Counted from the stretch's first letter, positions 7,979 to 16,325 are shown. The stretch is 47,738 bases of DNA from Nocardioides sp. J54 (GCF_000519005.1 NZ_JAER01000033.1:1-47738), one strand, 5' to 3'. A program made the numbers and translations. The notes: a model not told the origin generated them from the letters alone.

Positions 7979-8905
7979 TCAGCGGGAGGCGAGCCCGACG
8001 ACCGTGGACAGGTCGTAGGTGCCGGCGTCGCTGCCGAGCCCGCCGGCGACCTGCGCCGCTGTCGCGCAGCCGAGCCGCGCCGCCTCGACCGGGCCGCGGC
8101 CCAGGGACAGCCCGCGCAGGTAGCCGGCCGAGAAGGCGTCTCCGCAGCCGGTCGTGTCGACGACGTCGACGGGGTAGGCCGGCACCTCGTCGACCCCGCC
8201 GGGAGTCGCGACCAGGGCGCCCCTGGCCCCCTGGGTCACCGCCACCGCCCCGACGCCGAGGCCGAGCAGCGCCGTCGCCCCCTCTGCCACCGTGCCCGCG
8301 CGGGTGAAGCCGAGCACCTGCTCGTCGTTGGGCAGCAGGTGGTCGACGTGCGGCAGCGCGGCGACGATCCAGTCCAGCATGTCCGGGTCGCCCGGGGCGA
8401 GCACGTCGACCGACGTGGTGACGCCGGCGGCACGGGCGCGCGCGAGCAGCTCGCCGGCGGCGTCGCCGCCGAGGAACTCCGGGCCGCCGAGGTGCAGGTG
8501 GCTGAGCCCGTCGAGCAGGTCGTCCGGCAGGTCGTCGAGGGTGAACGCCCCGTTGGCGCCGATGCAGTGCCACGCGGGCCGGTCGCCGTTCGGCCGCACC
8601 GGCAGGACCGAGGCCGAGGTCTGGGTCGCGTCCTTGCGCACCAGGCCGCTGGTGTCGACGCCCTCGCGACCGAGCAGCGCGAGCAGGGTGTCGCCGACCG
8701 CGTCGGTGCCGACGGCACCGTAGGAGCGCACGGTCGCGCCCAGCCGGGCGAGCACGACGGCGGTGCCTCCGGCGGTGCCGGCGGCCGACATCCGGATCGT
8801 CTCGACGAGCTGGCCGTCGGAGCGCTCCGGGATCGACTCGACGCCGAGCACGTGGGTGTCGAGGACGTGGACGCCGACGGCCGCGACCGTCATCGGAACG
8901 GTCAT
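7979..8905 (-). CDS. PfkB-family carbohydrate kinase
   Basis: 308 residues. The ATG overlaps the aldolase stop (ATGA), so it is translationally coupled. An N-terminal GGTAVVLARLGA region and the C-terminal anion-hole/catalytic-base motif DTTGCGDAFSAG are the two PfkB signatures. The family phosphorylates sugars or nucleosides from ATP. Last gene of a TetR-aldolase-kinase operon: the likely logic is that it phosphorylates a pentose or deoxysugar and the aldolase then splits the sugar phosphate. The exact sugar is not readable. A longer upstream frame exists but is antisense read-through, not protein. Confidence 0.88.
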   Translation of the reverse strand: MTVPMTVAAVGVHVLDTHVLGVESIPERSDGQLVETIRMSAAGTAGGTAVVLARLGATVRSYGAVGTDAVGDTLLALLGREGVDTSGLVRKDATQTSASVLPVRPNGDRPAWHCIGANGAFTLDDLPDDLLDGLSHLHLGGPEFLGGDAAGELLARARAAGVTTSVDVLAPGDPDMLDWIVAALPHVDHLLPNDEQVLGFTRAGTVAEGATALLGLGVGAVAVTQGARGALVATPGGVDEVPAYPVDVVDTTGCGDAFSAGYLRGLSLGRGPVEAARLGCATAAQVAGGLGSDAGTYDLSTVVGLASR

Positions 8906-9570
8906 CGGACCTCCCTGGTGGTGCCGTAGTCGCGCTCGATCGCGACCCGGACGACGTCGGCCTGCTGCTCCACGGTGAGCACCCGCGGGGTGCCCAGGGC
9001 GCTGGCGCGATGGTGGAGCTGGCACAGCCACTCGAGCAGCAGCGCGTTCTCGACCGCCTTCTCGAGCGTCGCGCCCACGGTGACCGAGCCGTGGTTGGCG
9101 AGCAGGGCAGCGCTGCGGCCGGCGAGCGCCGCGCGGACGTGCCCGGCCAGGTCGTCCGTCCCGAAGGTCGCGTACGGCGCCACGCGGACCGCCCCGCCGA
9201 GCGCGAGCTGCTGGTAGTGGAGCACCGGCAGCTCGTCCAGCACGCAGGCGACGGCGGTCGCGAACGGGGCGTGGGTGTGCACGACCGCCCCGACCTGCGC
9301 GGCCGGGTGGTCGTCGTACACGCCGAGGTGGAGGGCGAGCTCGGACGTCGGCGCGAGCCGGCCCTCGACGACGTCGCCGGTCGTGGAGACGACCGTGACG
9401 TCCTCGGCCGTGCAGCCGGCGAGCACCACGCCGGTGCCGGTCACCGCGACCAGGTCGCCCGAACGGGCGCTGACGTTGCCGGCAGTGCCGACGAGCAGCC
9501 CGGCGTCGGCCAGCTGCCGGCAGGCGGCGGCGACACCGGCGCGCAGGGCGCCGGCCTCCTCGTGGGTCAC
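8902..9570 (-). CDS. Class II aldolase/adducin-family protein (sugar-phosphate aldolase)
   Basis: 222 residues from a GTG that overlaps the TetR stop (GTGA). Family features are clear: GTAGNVSAR near the N-terminus (phosphate contact), catalytic Glu77 in TSEL, zinc ligands His98 and His100 in VVHTHAPFA, and His160 in ANHGSVTVG. These enzymes cleave fuculose-1-P, ribulose-type or 5-deoxyribulose-1-P sugars to DHAP and an aldehyde. The downstream PfkB kinase overlaps by four bases, consistent with a two-step sugar route. A 5-deoxysugar salvage role is one possibility, not shown. Confidence 0.88.
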   Translation of the reverse strand: MTHEEAGALRAGVAAACRQLADAGLLVGTAGNVSARSGDLVAVTGTGVVLAGCTAEDVTVVSTTGDVVEGRLAPTSELALHLGVYDDHPAAQVGAVVHTHAPFATAVACVLDELPVLHYQQLALGGAVRVAPYATFGTDDLAGHVRAALAGRSAALLANHGSVTVGATLEKAVENALLLEWLCQLHHRASALGTPRVLTVEQQADVVRVAIERDYGTTREVR

Positions 9571-10241
9571 CTGGTGATCCGGGCGAGGTAGGCGATGGCG
9601 AGCTCGATGGCCTGGTCGATGAGGAAGGCGTCGCCCCGCGGGTCGCGCTCGAAGGCGAGCTGGAACGCACGGTCGCCCACCTCGACGGCGAGCTCGGCGA
9701 TCGCGGCGAGCTGCTCGGGCGTGAACCCGGCGGGGTCGACCAGCCCGGCGTCGGTCGCGAAGGCGAGCAGGTTCTCGGCGATCCGCTTGTTGTGGTGCCG
9801 GCCGTAGTCGTAGACCGCGGTGTTGGTCCGCCCGCGCATCCAGATCTGCATGAACGCCGGACGGCGCTCGTAGACCTTCACGAACGCGCGCATCGAGGTC
9901 TCGACGAGCGAGGCGACGGTGACCTCGGGGAGCGCCGCGAGGTCGGTGGCGACCTGGTCGTCCATCTCGGCCATGTCCCGCTCGCACAGTGCGAGCAGCA
10001 CGGCCTCCTTGTCGGAGAAGTACTGGTAGAGCGAGGCGACGGGGAGGCCGGCGCGCTCCGCGATGGACCGCGTGGTCAGTCCCTCGACGCCGTCGGCGAC
10101 CACGAGCTCGGCGGCGGCGTCGAGGATGCGCTCGACGCGCTCGCGTGAACGCGCCTGGGTGGGGAGCCGGCGGCGGCTCGGCCCGACCGCGGCACCGCTC
10201 GGCTCGCCGCTCGTTGGGCCGTCGACGGTGGCGGAGGACAT
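9567..10241 (-). CDS. TetR/AcrR-family regulator of the aldolase-kinase operon
   Basis: 224 residues. After a disordered Ser/Pro/Arg-rich 30 residues comes the HTH (RERVERILDAAAELV, IAERAGLPVASLYQYFSDKE) and an all-helical C-terminal domain. It is the first gene of the overlapping TetR-aldolase-PfkB operon and diverges from a flavin amine oxidase gene. It may therefore repress its own operon, the amine oxidase, or both. The 69-bp divergent gap (10242-10310) shows no convincing long palindrome. Confidence 0.9.
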   Translation of the reverse strand: MSSATVDGPTSGEPSGAAVGPSRRRLPTQARSRERVERILDAAAELVVADGVEGLTTRSIAERAGLPVASLYQYFSDKEAVLLALCERDMAEMDDQVATDLAALPEVTVASLVETSMRAFVKVYERRPAFMQIWMRGRTNTAVYDYGRHHNKRIAENLLAFATDAGLVDPAGFTPEQLAAIAELAVEVGDRAFQLAFERDPRGDAFLIDQAIELAIAYLARITR

Positions 10242-10310
10242 GGCGGAAGTGTAGCCTCTGAACCGGAATCTGACACATATTCACTTTCGTTGCCGGGTGA
10301 AAGGCCTTCG

Positions 10311-11816
10311 ATGCTCCTCACGGACGACCTGATGACCATGGGCCGGCGCGGCCTCGTCGTGGGCGGGGCCGCCACGCTCGGCGCGCTGGCGACCGAGGCG
10401 CTCGAGGCGGAGGTGAACGCCGCGACCCTGCGCGGGAGGCTGCCGCGCCGGGTCGACGTCGTGGTCGTCGGTGCCGGCATCGCCGGGCTGGTCGCCGCGG
10501 AGCGGGTCGCCCGCCGGGGCCGGTCGGTCCTCGTCGTCGAGGCCCGCACGCGGGTCGGCGGACGGGTGCTCCACCACGACCTGCGCACCGGCGGCCGGAT
10601 CGAGGCCGGCGGGGCCTTCATCGGCCCGACCCAGGACCACATCCGCAAGCTGGCCGACGACCTCGGCGTGCGCACCTTCAAGGAGCACGTCGCCGGCAAG
10701 AACGTCTACGTCTCCTCGAACCCGCTGCTCGGACGCCAGGAGTTCACCGGCACCGTCCCGCCGGACCCGACGATCCTGCTCGACGCCGCGCTCGCGCTCA
10801 TGCGGCTCAACGCGATGGCCGCCGAGGTGCCGGTCGACGCGCCCTGGGCGCACCCGAAGGCCGCGGAGTGGGACCGCACCACCCTCGGCGCGTGGTTCCG
10901 CAGCAACACCCTCAACAGCCGCGGCATCGACAACCTCATCAAGTCGTGGACCCACCCGGGCTTCGGCGCCGACCCCGACCAGCTCTCGCTGCTCTACGTC
11001 CTGCACTACATCGCCTGCTCCGGCAACGAGCGCACCACCGGCACCTTCGAGCGCAACTCCGACACCGTCGGCGGCGCGCAGGAGAGTCGCTTCGTCGGCG
11101 GCTCGCAGCGCATCCCGCTCGGCCTCGCCCGCCGCCTCGGCGACCGGGTCGCCCTCGGCGCCGCCGTCCGTCGCATCGAGCACCGCGGCGGCCGCGTCGT
11201 CGTGCACACCCGCCGCGGGCCCGTCTCCGCCCGCCGGGTGATCGTCGCCGCCGCGCCGAAGCAGGTGCTCGACATCAACTTCCACGGAGCCCTGCCCGCC
11301 GGCCGCCGCGCGCTGCTCGCGGGGATGCAGATGGGCCGGCTGATGAAGTGCGACGCCGTCTACGAGAAGCCCTTCTGGCGTGACGCCGGGCTCTCCGGCT
11401 TCGGCATCGCCGACACCGGGGCGGTCCGCGTCGCCTTCGACAACCACGTGACCAGCACGGGCCACGGCATCCTGCTCGCCTTCGTCGGCGGCTCCACCTG
11501 GCGCCAGTACGGCACGTTGTCGCGGGCCGAGCGCCGCCGCGCCGTCCTGGAGGGCTTCGCCAGCATGTTCGGGGATCAGGCACTGAGGCCGATCGAGTAC
11601 ACCGAGCACGACTGGACCCACGAGCGCTGGACCCGCGGGGGGCCGGTCGCGTTCTGCCCGCCCGGCGTCCTCGCCACCCACGGCCGCCACCTCCGGCGCC
11701 CGTCGGGCCGGATCCACTGGGCCGGCACCGAGACGTCGACGTACTGGACGGGCTACATGGACGGCGCGGTCCGCTCGGGCAAGCGTGCCGCCCTCGAGGT
11801 GCTGGAGAAGCTGTGA
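10311..11816 (+). CDS. Flavin monoamine oxidase-family protein, possibly Tat-exported
   Basis: 501 residues from the ATG at 10311, which has GAAAGG seven bases upstream; a TTG at 10290 would add seven residues. MGRRGLVVGGAATLGALA near the N-terminus looks like a weak twin-arginine signal. Next are the FAD dinucleotide fold VVVGAGIAGLVAAE with RVGGRV, a GG motif (GGAFIGPTQ), and the C-terminal FAD motif HWAGTETSTYWTGYMDGAV. The family oxidises primary amines to aldehydes, releasing ammonia and H2O2. Its stop overlaps the next start (GTGA). Substrate unknown; the Tat call is moderate. Confidence 0.85.
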   Translation: MLLTDDLMTMGRRGLVVGGAATLGALATEALEAEVNAATLRGRLPRRVDVVVVGAGIAGLVAAERVARRGRSVLVVEARTRVGGRVLHHDLRTGGRIEAGGAFIGPTQDHIRKLADDLGVRTFKEHVAGKNVYVSSNPLLGRQEFTGTVPPDPTILLDAALALMRLNAMAAEVPVDAPWAHPKAAEWDRTTLGAWFRSNTLNSRGIDNLIKSWTHPGFGADPDQLSLLYVLHYIACSGNERTTGTFERNSDTVGGAQESRFVGGSQRIPLGLARRLGDRVALGAAVRRIEHRGGRVVVHTRRGPVSARRVIVAAAPKQVLDINFHGALPAGRRALLAGMQMGRLMKCDAVYEKPFWRDAGLSGFGIADTGAVRVAFDNHVTSTGHGILLAFVGGSTWRQYGTLSRAERRRAVLEGFASMFGDQALRPIEYTEHDWTHERWTRGGPVAFCPPGVLATHGRHLRRPSGRIHWAGTETSTYWTGYMDGAVRSGKRAALEVLEKL

Positions 11817-12865
11817 CCAGCCAGGCCGTCCGCAGGTCCACCGTCCTGCTGCTCCTCGCCGTGCTGGCCACCGCCGGGCTGGTGCCCGCCGACGCGGCAG
11901 GCGGGCGCACCCCCGGCACCGCCCGGGTGTTCGCGAAGGTGCCGGCGCCGGGCTTCCCGGCGTACGTGCACGTCCACCCCAACGGGCGCGTGTACGCCGG
12001 CACCTACACCAACCCGACCGGCGACAAGATGCGCTCGCGAGTCATCGAGTACTCCGCCTCCGGCACGCTGCTGCGCTCGTGGACCGTGCCCGGCCAGGAC
12101 CTGGCGAAGCCGCGCGGCGTCCAGGTCGCCGCGACCGACGCCCGGGGGAGGCTGGTGCTCCTGGAGAAGTCCCGCGCACGGGTGCTGACCCTCGACGTGC
12201 GCACCGGCAGGTTCACGGTGCAGGCGACGATCCCGGACCTGCCCGGTGGCGGGCACCCGATCCCCAACTACGCCACGTGGGGCCCGGGTGGCGCGCTCTA
12301 CCTCACCGACTACGGCCAGGACGTGGTGTGGCGGATCCCCGCTCGCGGCGGCAAGCCGAGGGTGTGGTTCCGCTCCGCACGGCTGGCCGGCATCGCCGGC
12401 TTCGGCACCACCGGCATCGTCTACGAGCCGCGCACCCGGTCGTTCCTGATTAGCCAGCAGACCACCGGCGACGCGCTCGACCTGTTCCGCGGCCACCTCT
12501 ACCGGCTGGGGGTGCGCGCGGACGGGCGACCCGGCGCGCTCACCGCGCTCTGGTCGGCGGGCGGCCCGCTCGACCTGCCCGACGGCTTCGGCGTCGCCCG
12601 CTCCGGCAACATCTACCTCGCCCTGCTCGGGGCCAACCGGGTGCTCAAGCTGAGCCCCACCGGCACGGTGCTCGCCCGCTGGTCGGCAACCGGCTCGGCG
12701 GTGCCCTTCGACAGCCCCTCCAACGCCACCTTCCACGGCACCCGCGTCCTGGTCGCCAACCAGTCCGCGGTCCTCGGCGACGCCAGCCACCACGTGATCC
12801 TCGACCTCGAGGTCGGCGAGCGCGGCGCGCCGGTGGTCGTGCCGAAGCGGTCGCGGCTGCGCTGA
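11813..12865 (+). CDS. Secreted beta-propeller protein (SMP-30/NHL-like)
   Basis: 350 residues from GTG 11813, overlapping the amine oxidase stop. Residues 1-29 form a Sec signal peptide (RRST, then VLLLLAVLATAGLV, cleavage near ADAA). The rest shows repeated propeller-blade strands, such as PRGVQVAATDARGRLVLLEK, GALYLTDYGQDVVWRIP and GFGVARSGNIYLALLGANRV. This resembles SMP-30/gluconolactonase-like or NHL propellers, but I cannot confirm the metal-site residues. Coupling to an amine oxidase suggests they act in one extracytoplasmic process; that is inferred. Confidence 0.75.
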   Translation: MTSQAVRRSTVLLLLAVLATAGLVPADAAGGRTPGTARVFAKVPAPGFPAYVHVHPNGRVYAGTYTNPTGDKMRSRVIEYSASGTLLRSWTVPGQDLAKPRGVQVAATDARGRLVLLEKSRARVLTLDVRTGRFTVQATIPDLPGGGHPIPNYATWGPGGALYLTDYGQDVVWRIPARGGKPRVWFRSARLAGIAGFGTTGIVYEPRTRSFLISQQTTGDALDLFRGHLYRLGVRADGRPGALTALWSAGGPLDLPDGFGVARSGNIYLALLGANRVLKLSPTGTVLARWSATGSAVPFDSPSNATFHGTRVLVANQSAVLGDASHHVILDLEVGERGAPVVVPKRSRLR

Positions 12866-12884
12866 CCCCGCCCGGGCAGGCAGG

Positions 12885-12922
12885 GCGAGGGGTGGCCCGC
12901 CCCGGAACGGACCACCCCTCGC
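12885..12922. terminator. Bidirectional terminator hairpin
   Basis: GCGAGGGGTGG (12885-12895) and CCACCCCTCGC (12912-12922) are perfect 11-base arms around a 16-base loop. They lie between the convergent propeller gene (+) and LuxR-type gene (-). There is no T-run, as is common in high-GC actinobacteria. Confidence 0.65.
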
Positions 12923-12979
12923 GGGAGTGCGTCGACGGACCCCCCACAAGGCCCGAGGACGCCGGCCGGTGCGGCGGCC

Positions 12980-13270
12980 TCAGCCCGCCTCGGCCCGGGC
13001 CACGTCGCGCGCGACGTCGCGGGCCTGGCGCAGGGTGAGGACGGCCAGCACCCGACGACCGAGGTGCACCGAGGGGACCAGGCCGAGCTTGTCGAAGACC
13101 CGCCGGGTGACGGCCTCCGCCTCCTCGGGCGTGAGGCCGAGCTGGCGTGCGATCGCGGAGCCGGACTGGCCGTGCGCGACCAGCTGCAGCACCTGGCGCT
13201 CCCGGGGGCCGAGCCGGTCCAGCCGGCTGGTGGCCGCCACGTAGGTGAGCTCGAGCATCGTCGTACCCAT
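12980..13270 (-). CDS. Small LuxR-type helix-turn-helix protein
   Basis: 96 residues; the ATG shares one base with the stop of the upstream gene (TGATG). Nearly the whole protein is a GerE/LuxR-type HTH: LGPRERQVLQLVAHGQSGSA, then IARQLGLTPEEAEAVTRRVF. No receiver or ligand domain is present. It probably works with its overlapping upstream partner or with a separate activator. It diverges, as part of a two-gene unit, from the ECF-like sigma factor operon, so it may control that protease-linked cluster. This role is inferred from position. Confidence 0.75.
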   Translation of the reverse strand: MGTTMLELTYVAATSRLDRLGPRERQVLQLVAHGQSGSAIARQLGLTPEEAEAVTRRVFDKLGLVPSVHLGRRVLAVLTLRQARDVARDVARAEAG

Positions 13271-13656
13271 CACGCGGGCAGCACCGGGCGGCCGTGGAGG
13301 TGGAACCGCCGACGGGCCCGCCGGGGGGAGGGAGCGGGGCGCGGGCCCGTCAGCGGGAGGACCGCCGGGTCCCCGGCGGTGGCGTCGGTGCGCTGCAGGA
13401 TCGCCAGCACCGCGGCCTGCGTGCGGCGCAGCCGGATGCAGGCGTCGTCGAACTGGTCCTCGCCGTCCTGCACGTCCAGCTGTGCCTCGCACATGTGCTG
13501 CCAGCGCGACCGGAGCGCGGCGACCAGGCCTCGCGGGCCGTGGAAGTACTGGTTCCACTCGTCCCGCCAGGGCAGCGCCCCGGTCATGTCCGTGGCGGCT
13601 GCGGCCTCGACCTCGCGGATGATGCGGGTCCGGGCGTGGGTCTCGTTCCAGGTCAT
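13270..13656 (-). CDS. Hypothetical protein, partner of the small LuxR protein
   Basis: 128 residues from the ATG at 13656, chosen because GGAAGG lies eight to nine bases upstream; 13 extra residues are possible from 13695. Residues 1-90 look helical and charged (WNETHARTRIIREVE, WRDEWNQYFHGPRGLVAAL, QFDDACIRLRRTQAAVLAIL), and the last 35 are Pro/Arg-rich. No family recognised. It overlaps the small LuxR gene by one base, implying stoichiometric coexpression, and diverges from the sigma factor gene across a palindromic region. Confidence 0.6.
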   Translation of the reverse strand: MTWNETHARTRIIREVEAAAATDMTGALPWRDEWNQYFHGPRGLVAALRSRWQHMCEAQLDVQDGEDQFDDACIRLRRTQAAVLAILQRTDATAGDPAVLPLTGPRPAPSPRRARRRFHLHGRPVLPA

Positions 13657-13736
13657 CTCGTCGTTCCTTCCGGGAGCTCGCGGCGGGGGAGCCACCGCTG
13701 AGGGCTTCTGGAGGGAGGAGCGCCGGGTGACCGGAC

Positions 13737-13777
13737 CTGATACGACGAACTTCGTCCGCGTTTCCGAGGTGTATCAG
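13737..13777. promoter_or_regulatory. Nested palindromes in the sigma/LuxR-partner divergent promoter
   Basis: The outer arms CTGATAC (13737-13743) and GTATCAG (13771-13777) are perfect. Inside, GACGAA-C-TTCGTC (13744-13756) is a 13-base palindrome. The region lies 24 bp before the sigma factor ATG and about 80 bp before the divergent partner gene. It is a plausible regulator site; the protein that binds is unknown. Confidence 0.5.
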
Positions 13778-13800
13778 CGGCACTGGCTCGCGGGTCCGAG

Positions 13801-14409
13801 ATGCGGGACGATCAACCCGTGACGCAACCGCTGTCCACGCTCGTCCCCGCGGCGCGGGAAGGAGACCAGCATGCGTGGGACACGATCGTCGATCGTTTCC
13901 TGCCCCTGGTGGGCGCGATCGTGCGCGGCCACCGGCTCTCGGAGGCGGACGGGGACGACGTCAGCCAGACGGTGTGGCTGCGGCTCGTGGAGCACCTGGG
14001 CGACCTGCGGGAGCCGGACGCGCTCCCCGGGTGGATCCGGACGACGACCCGGAACGAGTGCCTGCGGCTGCTCGCCGCGCGCGGCCGGACCCGGCCCGTC
14101 GACCCGCAGGACGACGTCGCCGGCGGTGGCCTCGACGCGGTCGAGGACGACCGGGCCGAGGTCGACCTGCTCGCCGCGGAGCGCCGGCAGCTGCTGCGCG
14201 AGGCCCTCGAGGAGCTGCCCGCCGCTCGCCGCGAGCTGCTCCTGCTGCTGCTGGAGGACCCGCCGGTCGGCTACGAGGAGATCAGCCGGCGGCTCGGGAT
14301 ACCCATCGGCAGCATCGGCCCCACGCGGGCCCGGGCACTGGACCAGCTGCGACGCACCCGGGCCCTGCGCGGCCTGGGTCCCGACCTCGTGGGAGGGGAG
14401 AGGTCATGA
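13801..14409 (+). CDS. ECF-like sigma-70-family sigma factor
   Basis: 202 residues from ATG 13801; a GTG at 13819 is an alternative start. The sigma-2 region runs from about residue 22 to 90 (HAWDTIVDRFLPLVGAIVRG, DVSQTVWLRLVEHL, WIRTTTRNECLRLL). The sigma-4 HTH runs from about 130 to 190 (LPAARRELLLLLLEDPPVGY, EEISRRLGIPIGSIGPTRAR). It directs RNA polymerase to a small regulon. Its stop overlaps the next gene (ATGA), whose product is a candidate anti-sigma or signal partner. Convergent next is an S8 protease, then a CHAT protease, an arrangement suggesting that the sigma factor controls a proteolytic response. Confidence 0.85.
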   Translation: MRDDQPVTQPLSTLVPAAREGDQHAWDTIVDRFLPLVGAIVRGHRLSEADGDDVSQTVWLRLVEHLGDLREPDALPGWIRTTTRNECLRLLAARGRTRPVDPQDDVAGGGLDAVEDDRAEVDLLAAERRQLLREALEELPAARRELLLLLLEDPPVGYEEISRRLGIPIGSIGPTRARALDQLRRTRALRGLGPDLVGGERS

Positions 14410-14900
14410 CTGACGCATTCCAGGGGTGGGACGACCTCACGGACGACGAGCTGATGGCGGCACTCGACGAGGCGGTCGCCGAGGCGGACGCGGTGCCGGA
14501 CCGGCGCCGCGAGGCCGCCCGCGCCGCCTTCACCTGGCGCTCCGTCGACGCGGAGCTCGCCGAGCTGCTGCACGACTCCGCCCTCGACGCCGGCGCCGCC
14601 GTGCGCTCCGCCGGGGCCGCCGCGACCGGGCCGCGCTCGCTCGCCTTCGGCCGCAGCGGGCTCACCCTGGAGGTCGAGGTGGACGGTGACCAGCTGCTCG
14701 GCGAGGTGGTCGCCACCGGCGACGCCGCCACCGCCGAGGGCCCGGTGACCGTCGCCCTCCAGCGCCCCGACACCCCCGACCTCGCCACCACGGTGGACGC
14801 GGCCGGCTTCTTCCGGTTCGCCGGCGTCGGGACGGGAGCCGTACGCTTCGTCGTCACCCGGGGCGGCTGGTCGCTGACCACACCGTGGGTGACCCTCTGA
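14406..14900 (+). CDS. Hypothetical companion of the ECF-like sigma factor
   Basis: 164 residues; the ATG overlaps the sigma stop by four bases. The acidic N-terminal helix region (LTDDELMAALDEAVAEAD) is followed by RREAARAAFTWRSVDAELAE, a conserved-looking helix, and a C-terminal beta-rich part (SLAFGRSGLTLEVEVDGDQL, VDAAGFFRFAGVGTGAVRF). There is no membrane helix or signal. I recall similar proteins beside sigma factor and CHAT genes in actinobacteria but know no named function. An anti-sigma or sensor role is inference from the coupling. Confidence 0.7.
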   Translation: MTDAFQGWDDLTDDELMAALDEAVAEADAVPDRRREAARAAFTWRSVDAELAELLHDSALDAGAAVRSAGAAATGPRSLAFGRSGLTLEVEVDGDQLLGEVVATGDAATAEGPVTVALQRPDTPDLATTVDAAGFFRFAGVGTGAVRFVVTRGGWSLTTPWVTL

Positions 14901-14921
14901 CAGGGCGTCGCCCGGGAAGCC

Positions 14922-16325
14922 TCAGGTCAGCGGACCGACGACCTTGATCTGCCCGCCGCGGGGGTCGATGGCGTCGGTCGCGCCGGACAGGACGCTCGCC
15001 CACGCCTGGTGCGCGGTCTCGCCCGTCTCCCGCATCCGGGCGGCGACCAGGCCGGCGACGATCGGGGTCGAGAACGACGTCCCGCTCCACTGGGCCAGGC
15101 CGTCGAAGGTGCGCACCTGCCCGACGTTCGGTGGCTCGTAGCAGCGGTAGGTGCCCCGGGGGAAGGCGTTGACCACGTCGCGACCGCGGGCGTAGACGTC
15201 GACCCACGTCTCGCCGACGTTGGAGAAGTCGGACACCGATCCGTCCGGGTCGACCGAGCCGACGCCGACGACCCAGTCGAACGCGGCCGGCCAGAACGGC
15301 CGGTCGCTGGCGTCGTTTCCGGCCGCGGCGACGATCAGCACGTCGTCGCGGTCGCCCAGCTTGTTGGCCCGGCCCAGCACCTCGAACGCGACGGACCGGA
15401 AGTCGCCGCGGGTGTGGGTCCCGGCCGAGATGCTGATGACCTGCGGGTCGTCGCAGTCGTTGATGGCCTCGTGGAGCTGCTCCACGATCTCGGTCTCGAA
15501 CACGGCACCGCCGTGCGTCAGCACCCCCTCCACCTCGACCCTCGTGCCGGGCGCGATGCAGCGGATGACGCCCGCAGCGAAGGTTCCGTGCCCGGCATAG
15601 GGGTGGATGTCGTCCGGGTCCACGACCTCGACGTCGCTCGGATCGGCCACCACGCCGCTCAGCCACGGGGTGACCGGACTGGTGACGGCGTCGGTCCACA
15701 GTCCGGTGTCCACCACTGCGACCCGCACCGGGTCGACCTTCCCCCGGTGCTCGTCCTTCGCGGGCGGTGGCCAGACCCCGCCGCGCCGGACCGCCGGGAT
15801 CTCGGGCTCGCTGGCCGGGCAGAGGTAACCCCGTGGCGTCACGTACACGACGTGGTCCGGGCCGACGGCTCCGCGCTCGACGACCTCCCCCCGCTCGAGC
15901 TCCTCGATCGTGGCGAGCACGTCGTCGCGCCCGTCCAGCCGCTGCGGCAGCTGGGCCAGGACCAGGCCCGGTACGCGGGTCGTCCTGCCCTTGACGCCAC
16001 CCCGGAAGCGCCGGACGTTGTCCACCCGCCCGAAGTACTCGCGCAGGCGGGGAAGGTCCTCCTCGCGCACCACGGCGTGGCCGGGGCGGTAGAGGAAGTG
16101 GATGTCGGCGTCGTCACGGCACGGCTCGGCACCCTCGACCGGCGCGCCGAGCACGAGCAGGCCCTTCTCCCGGAAGGCCCGACGGATGACCGCGACCTGG
16201 GCGCGCAGGCGCTCGGCCTCGACGTCCTTCCCGGGGCGGAGCCGCTCGGGCAGCTGTTCGCGCACCCGGCGCAGCACGTCGCGCAGCGCGTCGAGGCGGA
16301 AGAGGGGCCGGGGGGATTCGTTCAT
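14922..16325 (-). CDS. Cytosolic subtilisin-like serine protease (S8 family)
   Basis: 467 residues from ATG 16325 with GGAG upstream. There is no signal peptide. A roughly 195-residue N-terminal region of unknown fold precedes the S8 domain. The catalytic triad is complete: Asp206 (VAVVDTGL), His246 (YAGHGTFAAGVI) and Ser417 (WSGTSFSTP). The oxyanion Asn is in AAAGNDAS. An N-terminal inhibitory or sensing role of the extension is inferred. It is divergent from a TPR-CHAT protease (88 bp gap) and convergent with the sigma factor operon. Cytosolic subtilisins in such contexts are often proposed regulatory or defence effectors. Confidence 0.9.
   Translation of the reverse strand: MNESPRPLFRLDALRDVLRRVREQLPERLRPGKDVEAERLRAQVAVIRRAFREKGLLVLGAPVEGAEPCRDDADIHFLYRPGHAVVREEDLPRLREYFGRVDNVRRFRGGVKGRTTRVPGLVLAQLPQRLDGRDDVLATIEELERGEVVERGAVGPDHVVYVTPRGYLCPASEPEIPAVRRGGVWPPPAKDEHRGKVDPVRVAVVDTGLWTDAVTSPVTPWLSGVVADPSDVEVVDPDDIHPYAGHGTFAAGVIRCIAPGTRVEVEGVLTHGGAVFETEIVEQLHEAINDCDDPQVISISAGTHTRGDFRSVAFEVLGRANKLGDRDDVLIVAAAGNDASDRPFWPAAFDWVVGVGSVDPDGSVSDFSNVGETWVDVYARGRDVVNAFPRGTYRCYEPPNVGQVRTFDGLAQWSGTSFSTPIVAGLVAARMRETGETAHQAWASVLSGATDAIDPRGGQIKVVGPLT

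Noticed and set aside
8906..9670. Long N-terminal extension of the PfkB frame
   Set aside because: The extension is an out-of-frame reading of the aldolase gene; the coupled ATG at 8905 gives a normal PfkB length.
14406..14900. Bacterial gasdermin next to proteases
   Set aside because: The protein is too short, has no N-terminal cysteine-type lipidation site and no pore-forming sequence pattern that I can see.
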